From a candidate division TM6 bacterium UASB124 (lineage in GTDB: Bacteria; Dependentiae; Babeliae; Babeliales; RVW-14): DNA of 9,857 nucleotides. Below the pieces are notes generated by a model. That model ran no database searches. It was not told the DNA's origin and saw only the letters and a list, made by a program, of their open reading frames with translations. Shown one piece after another: positions 1 to 5,460 of the stretch. Position numbers and translations under genes: made by a program. Position 1 is the first letter of the stretch. Every line of letters starts with the position of its first letter. The DNA is taken from NCBI GenBank assembly GCA_001468855.1, contig LDIV01000001.1, positions 344,129 to 353,985 on the forward strand, in the 5' to 3' direction.

Positions 1-42
1 TCAGCTAGTGCGTAAGTCCTGTTTGAATAAATAATACTAATG

Positions 43-885
43 CTATAGTTCAGGAATCGTCTTGCTTTTTACCCAAGCATCAAGCTCAAGTAAATATGCC
101 AGTAATAATTCTAGTTTTTCCCATTTAACGCTAACCGGACCACAGCATTTAGCTTTTTCAGGTTCATGATGAACCATTAAATAGAGACCTGCTATACCTT
201 GTGCTATTGCAGAAACAGCAAGATTGGAAATAAATTCAGCATCGCCGCCGGAAGCATTACCAAGCCCCCCTGGGCGTTGAACAGAATGAGTAACATCAAA
301 AACAACTGGTTTGCCTAACCTTTTCATAATAGGAAAGTTACGATAATCAACAATCAGATTTTGATAACCAAATGAATAACCACGCTCACAAAGCCAAACA
401 TTTTTATTACCTGCTGATTCTATCTTACCAATAACATTGCTCATGCTTTCCGGTGTTTCAAATTGCGCTTTTTTTACATGCACAGGTTTGCCTGTCTTAC
501 CAGATTCAAATAAAAGATCTGTTTGTCGGCTCAAAAAAGCAGGAATTTGAAGAATATCAACAACAGAAGCCACAGGAGCAACCTGTATAGTTTCATGCAC
601 ATCGGTAAGAACGGGAACCTGAAATTCTTTACGTATACGAGAAAGAAGTTTCAGCCCATCTTCCATACTAACACCACGAAAGCCACTGATGGCTGTTCGA
701 TTTGCCTTATCAAATGATCCTTTAAAAATAAGCTTAAATTTTAATTTATCTGATATCTTTTTTAAAAATTCAGCAGCACGTAACGTATCAGCTTCATTTT
801 CAATAACACACGGTCCAAGTATAAAAAAAAGAGGTTCTTTGTTTCCACTAATTTCCCGCACCCAGTCAAACATAGTATTTACCAT
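43..885 (-). CDS. kdsA: 3-deoxy-8-phosphooctulonate (Kdo-8-P) synthase
   Basis: The product condenses phosphoenolpyruvate with arabinose-5-phosphate to give Kdo-8-phosphate, the cytosolic precursor of the Kdo sugar of the LPS core. The 280-residue length is normal for this TIM-barrel family. Visible motifs are LGPCVIE (23-29), KGSFDKANR (55-63), TDVHE (94-98), QIPAFLSRQTDLL (113-125), VKKAQF (137-142), ERGYSFGY (167-174) and DVTHSVQ (197-203). Cys26 at the position of the Aquifex metal-binding Cys (Asn in the E. coli enzyme) places it with the metal-dependent class, and His200 matches the second metal ligand. The Glu and Asp that supply the other two ligands are replaced by Met237 and Cys248, which is unusual. 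It is the last gene of the cluster, 22 bases after nusB. The start at 885 has a poor ribosome site; Met5 at 873 is a possible alternative. Family assignment is secure, but catalytic competence is less certain. Confidence 0.95.
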   Translation of the reverse strand: MVNTMFDWVREISGNKEPLFFILGPCVIENEADTLRAAEFLKKISDKLKFKLIFKGSFDKANRTAISGFRGVSMEDGLKLLSRIRKEFQVPVLTDVHETIQVAPVASVVDILQIPAFLSRQTDLLFESGKTGKPVHVKKAQFETPESMSNVIGKIESAGNKNVWLCERGYSFGYQNLIVDYRNFPIMKRLGKPVVFDVTHSVQRPGGLGNASGGDAEFISNLAVSAIAQGIAGLYLMVHHEPEKAKCCGPVSVKWEKLELLLAYLLELDAWVKSKTIPEL

Positions 886-907
886 AGCAACCAGTCATTG
901 TTTTTGT

Positions 908-1483
908 TTATTGTTCTTTTACATCCGCCGTAACTGCTGACGACATTGACCCATCCATCTTCTTTGCAATTTCATCAAGAATACCATTCACAAAACGATA
1001 TGCATCCTTTTCTGCAAAGGTTTTAGCTAATTCAACAGCTTCATTTATAACAATAGAGCTTACTGCATCTTTTTGCTGCAACTCCCACAATGCAAGTTGT
1101 AAAATTAAATGGGTACAGCAACCAAGACGCTCCAACCGCCAATTCTTTAAACACGGCTTTAGCTGTTCATCAAGGGCGTCGCGATTATCAATGACGCCCT
1201 TAACCAACGTCAAAACAAAAGATCGTTTAGGTATTTTAAGATCAAAGCCATTTTCAAAGGCTCTGATAGCATCAGCTAATGATATTGAATATTCTGCACG
1301 ATCGAGAGCATACAACAGATAAAGCGCTACTTGCCGTTCATCACGACGAGTTTGCAATGTAAACGTTGGTTCCCAACCGATTTCGTCTTCTTGCTCTTGC
1401 GCCTTAGGCAACAGTTCTAAATCAAGTTCCGCATCAATGGGGGTAAGATCCGGTCCCGTATCTTTATTAGCCGACTTTTTCAA
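908..1483 (-). CDS. nusB: Transcription antitermination factor NusB
   Basis: NusB binds boxA RNA with NusE (ribosomal protein S10) and supports antitermination of rRNA operons. The helical NusB domain begins at RRDERQVALYLLYALD, about residue 46 with the start chosen here, and continues through ERLGCCTHLILQLALWEL to the family signature INEAVELAKTFAEKDAYRFVNGILDEIAKK near the C-terminus (the motif is given here in two joined pieces: INEAVELAKTF, then FVNGILDEIAKK). The frame has no ATG before the domain, so the start must be non-ATG. I chose TTG at 1483 because GAGG lies 9 bases upstream; this gives 191 residues and a 17-base overlap with the end of efp. The frame is open further, to GTG at 1528. 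The domain is preceded by about 45 mostly acidic residues that typical NusB proteins lack. A short charged tail follows the domain. Family call is firm; the start is inferred. Confidence 0.93.
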   Translation of the reverse strand: MKKSANKDTGPDLTPIDAELDLELLPKAQEQEDEIGWEPTFTLQTRRDERQVALYLLYALDRAEYSISLADAIRAFENGFDLKIPKRSFVLTLVKGVIDNRDALDEQLKPCLKNWRLERLGCCTHLILQLALWELQQKDAVSSIVINEAVELAKTFAEKDAYRFVNGILDEIAKKMDGSMSSAVTADVKEQ

Positions 1484-2027
1484 TGTATTTATCCTCACGA
1501 GTGTCAATTTTAACTTTATGACCTTCACTGATAAACAACGGTACTTGAATAACCAAACCAGTTTCTAATGTTGCTGGCTTGCTACCGCCCTGCGCCGTAT
1601 CTCCACGTACACCGGGAACAGTCTCTTTGACCTCAAGAATCATAAAAGTTGGTGGCTCAACTGCTATTGGATCACCTTTGAATTTAAGAATGGTATAGAT
1701 AACACCATCCTTGAGATATTTTTTTGCAGTTTCAACCTGATCTTCATTAAAGGCAACCTGCTCATAGCTATCTTGATCCATAAAGTGGTAATGCTCATCA
1801 GCATAGAGAAATTGCATTTGTGCATATTCCAAATCAGGTTCTTCAAATTTTTCAGCAGATCTGAATGTTTCTTCCAAAATACGACCAGTTATCAAATTTT
1901 TCAGTCTGGTACGTAAATAAGTACCGCCCTTGCCTGGTTTTACTAATTGATAATCAACGACCATCCATGGCTCATTGTTCCACAAAATTTTGGTCGATCC
2001 TTTTCTAAAATCAGATGTTGATATCAC
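1467..2027 (-). CDS. efp: Translation elongation factor P
   Basis: EF-P binds between the ribosomal P and E sites and relieves stalling at polyproline stretches. The protein has the usual three-domain length of about 186 residues. The N-terminal KOW-like domain contains the loop VKPGKGGTY, whose tip lysine (residue 33 with this start) corresponds to E. coli Lys34, the β-lysylated residue. No modification enzymes (EpmA, EpmB) are encoded in the window, so modification cannot be judged. The C-terminal part carries the strong family signature GDTAQGGSKPATLETG followed by VQVPLFI-like residues IQVPLFI. I place the start at GTG 2027 because AGGAG sits 5 bases upstream; the alternative GTG at 2033 would overlap that ribosome site. 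The 3' end overlaps the nusB start. A 125-base gap separates it from pth and holds a candidate promoter. Confidence 0.97.
   Translation of the reverse strand: MISTSDFRKGSTKILWNNEPWMVVDYQLVKPGKGGTYLRTRLKNLITGRILEETFRSAEKFEEPDLEYAQMQFLYADEHYHFMDQDSYEQVAFNEDQVETAKKYLKDGVIYTILKFKGDPIAVEPPTFMILEVKETVPGVRGDTAQGGSKPATLETGLVIQVPLFISEGHKVKIDTREDKYIEKVG
1493..1496 (-). promoter_or_regulatory. Shine-Dalgarno for the TTG start of nusB
   Basis: GAGG on the minus strand inside the last codons of efp, 9 bases before TTG 1483. It is the only reasonable ribosome site ahead of the NusB domain, since no ATG is available in that frame. Confidence 0.5.
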
Positions 2028-2032
2028 ACTCA

Positions 2033-2037
2033 CTCCT
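2033..2037 (-). promoter_or_regulatory. Shine-Dalgarno deciding the efp start
   Basis: AGGAG on the minus strand, 5 bases before GTG 2027. It favours this GTG over the in-frame GTG at 2033, which overlaps the site itself. Confidence 0.6.
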
Positions 2038-2116
2038 CATTCAAGTATACAAACTGACTTAATTCTTCCCCAAAATGCCTTAAAAGCTCTTATTTACGCC
2101 GTTTTTGAAAGAAAAT

Positions 2117-2144
2117 ACTATACCATAAACGGTAAAGAAATAAA
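2117..2144 (-). promoter_or_regulatory. Candidate promoter for efp-nusB-kdsA
   Basis: On the minus strand TATAGT (2117-2122) is preceded by TGG, giving an extended -10. A weak -35, TTTATT (2139-2144), lies 16 bases further up. The expected RNA start is near 2110, leaving a leader of about 80 bases before the efp start. The site lies in the largest gap of the left half of the window, between pth and efp. A second -10-like TATACT is found close to the efp start but would leave almost no leader. Confidence 0.4.
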
Positions 2145-2152
2145 AAAAATAG

Positions 2153-2692
2153 CTAAATATTATTTGATTGACTACTTATTAGCTTTATTGCCTGATCAAT
2201 CAGAACCGGTATCTGATCTTCTTCTGGCCTTGGAAAATCAGATAAAACATACTCAGAAACAGTATCCTTATCAACAGGCCTACCGATACCAAATCGCAAC
2301 CGCCAAAAGTCAGGGCCCACAAATTCCATCAATGATCGCAAACCATTATGTCCTCTATGGCTACCGCCCTGCCTAACCGTCAACTGGCCAAACTTTTTCT
2401 CCAATTCATCATGAACAACAAGTATTTGCTCTGGTTTAATACCTTTTTTCTGCAACCAAGGAATAACCTTACCGGAAAGGTTCATAAACGTCCGCGGCTT
2501 TATTACAATCACTGTATGATCGGCAATAGTAATTGCTGCATGATCAAGAATATCAGTCTCATGCCACAAACCTCCATACTGTTGTACAAGCTCGTCAACA
2601 ACTCTAAACCCAATTGAGTGTCGATTTTTTGCGTATTTTATACCTGGATTTCCAAGTCCAATGATTGCTTGAATATTTTTAATATCAAACAC
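2153..2692 (-). CDS. pth: Peptidyl-tRNA hydrolase
   Basis: Pth cleaves the ester bond of peptidyl-tRNAs released prematurely from ribosomes and so recycles tRNA. Family motifs appear in order: IIGLGNPG (Asn of the substrate site), NRHSIGF with the catalytic His (His25 with the start used here), KPRTFMNLSG, VVHDELE with the Asp that pairs with the catalytic His, and GGSHRGHNGLRS. The residue after the catalytic His is Ser, where Asn is usual. I chose GTG at 2692, which gives 179 residues and places the GLGNPG motif close to the N-terminus as in other Pth proteins. This GTG overlaps the prs stop by 8 bases and is preceded by GGTGGA. The frame also has an ATG at 2731, but this lies 47 bases inside prs. 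The prs-pth pairing is common in bacteria, although often with rplY between; that gene is absent here. Confidence 0.95.
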   Translation of the reverse strand: MFDIKNIQAIIGLGNPGIKYAKNRHSIGFRVVDELVQQYGGLWHETDILDHAAITIADHTVIVIKPRTFMNLSGKVIPWLQKKGIKPEQILVVHDELEKKFGQLTVRQGGSHRGHNGLRSLMEFVGPDFWRLRFGIGRPVDKDTVSEYVLSDFPRPEEDQIPVLIDQAIKLISSQSNNI

Positions 2693-3653
2693 GGTTCCAC
2701 CATTCAACAATGCTATTAGCAAGCCACCCATTAAGAGCGATCACTTGTAATTTTTTTATGTAATCTAACGATCCCCCAACAATCGAATCTGTCACAAAGA
2801 CCTTTTCAAATTTACTTTCTAAAATCCGCTCACATGCACCGGCAGAAAGCACAGCGTGAGTAAAACACCCATATACATGTAAAGCTCCCTTAGATAATAA
2901 CAATTCGCAAGCACCATATGCTGTGTGGGCAGTATCAACTATATCATCAATTAAAATCGTTTTCTTACCATAAACATCACCGACAATGTCATAACTTACC
3001 GCAGTATCAGGAGCAATGCGCATTTTGTGAATAACAGCATACGAAACATCAAATAAAGATGCCATTTTTTTTACACGTTCCTCGCCTCCCTTATCAGGAG
3101 AAACAAAACAATATTGATATTTGGGATTTGCAGCAATAATTTGTTCAGCTATTACATTGTGCCAAAAGTTTTCAAGAGAAATATGTATTAGCTTTATAGG
3201 ATATGAGTCAGCAACTGCTGGAGCATGCAAATCGCATACAGCAAGTTGCTTAACCCCCAATCCCTTGAAGCATCTACCAAGCATAAAAATGGCACCCTGA
3301 TATTTTTTACATACCGACTCATCTTGCCGAGAATACGGAAAATAAGGTAATACAACAGAAATCGAACGAGCACCAAATAATTTCAACAAATCAACAAGCT
3401 CAAAGATTGCCAATAATTGATCATTAATACTACTTTGTTGAAAGCTTCGCGTAACAGCATCAGATTTAACACGAAAAAGCTGGTATACCAGCAAGACATC
3501 TTTATCTTTAAATTTTTCAGGGTCTTTAATCGAAACGAACGTTTCAGTATCGGCAAATTGTGCAACTGTAATCGGAATAAGCGTTGTATTAAATCGCTGT
3601 GCTATTTCCTGAGTTAATCCAGACCAATGTTGACCAACAAGCACAGGCACCAT
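2685..3653 (-). CDS. prs: Ribose-phosphate pyrophosphokinase (PRPP synthetase), divergent
   Basis: The family makes PRPP from ribose-5-phosphate and ATP for nucleotide, His, Trp and NAD synthesis. The 322 residues span both halves of the enzyme. Recognisable elements are FADTE (33-37, for the usual FSDGE), VLPYFPYSRQD (101-111), CDLHAP with the metal-binding His143, VSPDKGG (184-190), the catalytic-loop Lys210 and Arg212, VGDVYGKK (224-231) and the PRPP loop LIDDIVDTAHT (234-244). Oddities are His243 where the loop normally has Gly, RQDES in place of RQDR(R/K), and about 13 extra residues before the NDQLL segment (about 61-76). The changed Arg after RQD contributes to the allosteric site in classical enzymes, so regulation may differ. 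It follows lpxD by 28 bases, has a clear ribosome site and overlaps pth. An alternative is a PRPP synthetase-like protein with altered activity, as in the catalytically inactive associated proteins of eukaryotes. Confidence 0.9.
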   Translation of the reverse strand: MVPVLVGQHWSGLTQEIAQRFNTTLIPITVAQFADTETFVSIKDPEKFKDKDVLLVYQLFRVKSDAVTRSFQQSSINDQLLAIFELVDLLKLFGARSISVVLPYFPYSRQDESVCKKYQGAIFMLGRCFKGLGVKQLAVCDLHAPAVADSYPIKLIHISLENFWHNVIAEQIIAANPKYQYCFVSPDKGGEERVKKMASLFDVSYAVIHKMRIAPDTAVSYDIVGDVYGKKTILIDDIVDTAHTAYGACELLLSKGALHVYGCFTHAVLSAGACERILESKFEKVFVTDSIVGGSLDYIKKLQVIALNGWLANSIVEWWNRV

Positions 3654-3660
3654 GAATAAA

Positions 3661-3667
3661 TCCTTCC
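3661..3667 (-). promoter_or_regulatory. Shine-Dalgarno of prs
   Basis: GGAAGGA on the minus strand, 7 bases before ATG 3653. It lies in the 28-base gap after lpxD and confirms the short N-terminus chosen for prs. Confidence 0.6.
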
Positions 3668-3681
3668 ATTCTACTCATTTA

Positions 3682-4731
3682 TTATCCAAACAACCGTTGC
3701 CACCAAGACTTACGAGCACGATTAAATGCTACCTTGGCCCCACCCATTTGTTTAATTAATTCTGGAACTTTACTTAAAGCAACTGTCAATCGCTTCCATT
3801 GACCAAAAGGAATAGCCGGAATACCGCAGACCGTCTCACCATCCTTAAGATCATTGAGCACAGCACTTTTAGAAACTATTTTAACGTTGTTGCCAATTTT
3901 GATATGGTCACGAACCGCCACTTGACCACCAATTTGACACCCCATCCCAATCTCAGTGCTTCCCGCAATACCGGTTTGCGCAAGAATTACTGTATGAGCG
4001 CCTACTTTTACGTTATGTGCAATGTGCACACCGTTGTCCATTTTGACGCCGTCCCCAACGACAGTCTCTTCAAATGAAGCACGGTCAATCATGCAATTTG
4101 CGCCAATTTCAACATCTTTGCCAATACGCACATAGCCAACTTGAGGAATTTTTTTTAATCCTGTTGTACCCACCTGGTAACCAAAACCATCAGATCCTAT
4201 AACAGCACCGGCATGCACAATAGAATTATCACCAAGTACACATCGATCAAGAATCTTAACGCCGGGATGTAAAAAAACATTCTTCCCTATGATGCAATCT
4301 CTGCCAATGAAAACATGTGCACCTACTGTTGTTGCAAAGCCAATTGAAACTCCCGAGCAAACAACTGCAGTAGAATGAATAAAAACATTTTCTCCGATAC
4401 GCAATGGGGGCTGAACAAGCTCTTGTTGTTTATTCAGATATGCAACAAGCCTATCAAAAGCCGCAAGCGCATCCTGAACAATGACATATTTCTTGCCAGG
4501 AACAACAGGCTTTATTGATACAAAAAGGCCAGCCTTTGATTGTTTAATAGCTTCCAATGATACGGCATCAAAAACCGACGCATCGCCACGATCAAAAATA
4601 AATGCTATATCGTTACTTTCAGCGGCAGACAAAGAACTGATGCGATGCACAACGAAGTTCTCGTCTGCATCGCATACAGTAACATTATCAAATACTTGAA
4701 TAAGTGTTTTTACTGGAAGATTAATCTGCAT
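3682..4731 (-). CDS. lpxD: UDP-3-O-(3-hydroxyacyl)glucosamine N-acyltransferase
   Basis: LpxD transfers an R-3-hydroxyacyl chain from acyl carrier protein to the 2-amino group of UDP-3-O-acylglucosamine, the third step of lipid A synthesis at the cytosolic face of the inner membrane. With ATG 4731 the protein has 349 residues: an N-terminal uridine-binding domain (about 1-107), then a long left-handed β-helix of hexapeptide repeats (about 108-310, for example IGENVFIHSTAVVCSG), then C-terminal helices starting after CGIPAIPFGQWKR. The catalytic His lies in HIAHNVKVG and becomes residue 239, the same number as in E. coli. GSDGFGYQ is another strong LpxD signature. The start is 4 bases after the skp stop; an upstream in-frame TTG (4743) inside skp is less likely. 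The skp-lpxD pair is classical, but fabZ and lpxA do not follow here. It ends in a basic, Trp-rich tail (KSWWQRLFG). Confidence 0.97.
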   Translation of the reverse strand: MQINLPVKTLIQVFDNVTVCDADENFVVHRISSLSAAESNDIAFIFDRGDASVFDAVSLEAIKQSKAGLFVSIKPVVPGKKYVIVQDALAAFDRLVAYLNKQQELVQPPLRIGENVFIHSTAVVCSGVSIGFATTVGAHVFIGRDCIIGKNVFLHPGVKILDRCVLGDNSIVHAGAVIGSDGFGYQVGTTGLKKIPQVGYVRIGKDVEIGANCMIDRASFEETVVGDGVKMDNGVHIAHNVKVGAHTVILAQTGIAGSTEIGMGCQIGGQVAVRDHIKIGNNVKIVSKSAVLNDLKDGETVCGIPAIPFGQWKRLTVALSKVPELIKQMGGAKVAFNRARKSWWQRLFG

Positions 4732-4735
4732 GCAG

Positions 4736-5359
4736 TTATGCAACTTTAACTGAAGCTTTTGGTGCTTCTTTTGTTGTTGTCTTGGCAGCTGATTTTACTG
4801 TTGCTGGTATAGATGCTTTTGCTGTTTTTGTTTCTTTTAATTCTTTATATTTTGTATCAACAGCATCTAAATAACGCTCGGTCTTATCAATAGAATCTTT
4901 AACACACAACAAACCCGGAGTATTTTTATCAATCAATGCAACGCCACCATCTTTTTCAAAAACTTCATTGATAACAGCTAGTTGCTCTTCTCGTAACGCA
5001 AACTGTCTTTTTTGAATACTGGCACGCAATGATTCTTCCTTACGTGAAAATTCATGTTCAAGATCTTTGCGCTTCGAAGCTATTTCTTCACTCTTTTCAG
5101 CGAATGCTTCTTTGCTTAATATTTTTGCTTGTTTATTCAATGCTTCTTGCATATCAGCCAGTTCTTTTTGGCTTTTTTGAACCTCTGTTTGAAATTGCTT
5201 AATCTCTTTTTGAACAGTTTCGGCTAGTTCTTTACCTTTAATAGATCTTTGCATGATAGCAATGCTATCGATAGAAATAATTTCGCCATGATTTTCTGCG
5301 TAAACTCCTGAACAACTTACTGCCACAAGAGCTGTTATACCTGATAGTATCTTTTTCAT
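4736..5359 (-). CDS. skp: Periplasmic chaperone Skp/OmpH family
   Basis: OmpH/Skp proteins hold unfolded outer-membrane proteins in the periplasm on their way to the BAM complex. The 207-residue product begins with a signal peptide: MKK, a hydrophobic stretch, and a probable cleavage after VYA (residue 21). The mature start IISIDSIAIMQRS matches the OmpH β-strand, followed by a long charged coiled coil (about 40-135, rich in Glu, Lys and Gln) that forms the tentacle arms. The closing strand segment VALIDKNTPGLLCVKDS leads to the last family helix, DKTERYLDAVDTKY. Beyond this, about 34 extra residues form a Lys/Thr/Ala-rich basic tail (174-207) that standard Skp lacks. The start is well supported by AAGGGG 6 bases upstream and a good promoter. 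lpxD follows after 4 bases. Family call is firm; the function of the tail is unknown. Confidence 0.92.
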   Translation of the reverse strand: MKKILSGITALVAVSCSGVYAENHGEIISIDSIAIMQRSIKGKELAETVQKEIKQFQTEVQKSQKELADMQEALNKQAKILSKEAFAEKSEEIASKRKDLEHEFSRKEESLRASIQKRQFALREEQLAVINEVFEKDGGVALIDKNTPGLLCVKDSIDKTERYLDAVDTKYKELKETKTAKASIPATVKSAAKTTTKEAPKASVKVA

Positions 5360-5365
5360 ATATAT

Positions 5366-5371
5366 CCCCTT
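5366..5371 (-). promoter_or_regulatory. Shine-Dalgarno of skp
   Basis: AAGGGG on the minus strand, 6 bases before ATG 5359. Confidence 0.55.
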
Positions 5372-5407
5372 GGAATAAAGAAAACTAACATTTGTTAACA
5401 GGAAACA

Positions 5408-5436
5408 ATCGTAGCCCTTTTAGTTTTATACGTCAA
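5408..5436 (-). promoter_or_regulatory. Sigma70-type promoter for skp-lpxD-prs-pth
   Basis: On the minus strand the -35 TTGACG (5431-5436) and the -10 TACGAT (5408-5413) are separated by exactly 17 bases, matching consensus at 5 and 4 of 6 positions. The predicted RNA start is near 5401, about 40 bases before the skp ATG. The site lies in the 101-base gap after the HerA-like gene. A short inverted repeat (TAACA-TT-TGTTA, 5386-5397) lies in the leader, but I would not call it an operator on this evidence. Confidence 0.6.
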
Positions 5437-5460
5437 CATGAATATTATGGAATAGCTAGG

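Noticed and set aside
2141..2165. T-rich stretch right after the pth stop as a terminator
   Set aside because: The only stem available is five A-T pairs around a 9-base loop; the run of T may simply be AT-rich intergenic DNA, so readthrough into efp cannot be excluded.
1975..2376. Plus-strand reading frame of 133 codons spanning the efp-pth gap
   Set aside because: It lies mostly antisense to the conserved pth and efp genes, has no family resemblance, and its only non-overlapping part is the promoter-like gap.
4732..4743. Upstream TTG start for lpxD at 4743
   Set aside because: It would begin inside skp, whereas ATG 4731 lies just after the skp stop and puts the catalytic His at residue 239, as in E. 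coli LpxD.
5309..5314. Possible lipoprotein signal (Cys17) in the Skp-like protein
   Set aside because: The residues before Cys17 (Ala-Val-Ser) do not fit a lipobox, which wants Leu or similar at -3, while VYA followed by Glu-Asn fits ordinary signal peptidase I cleavage.
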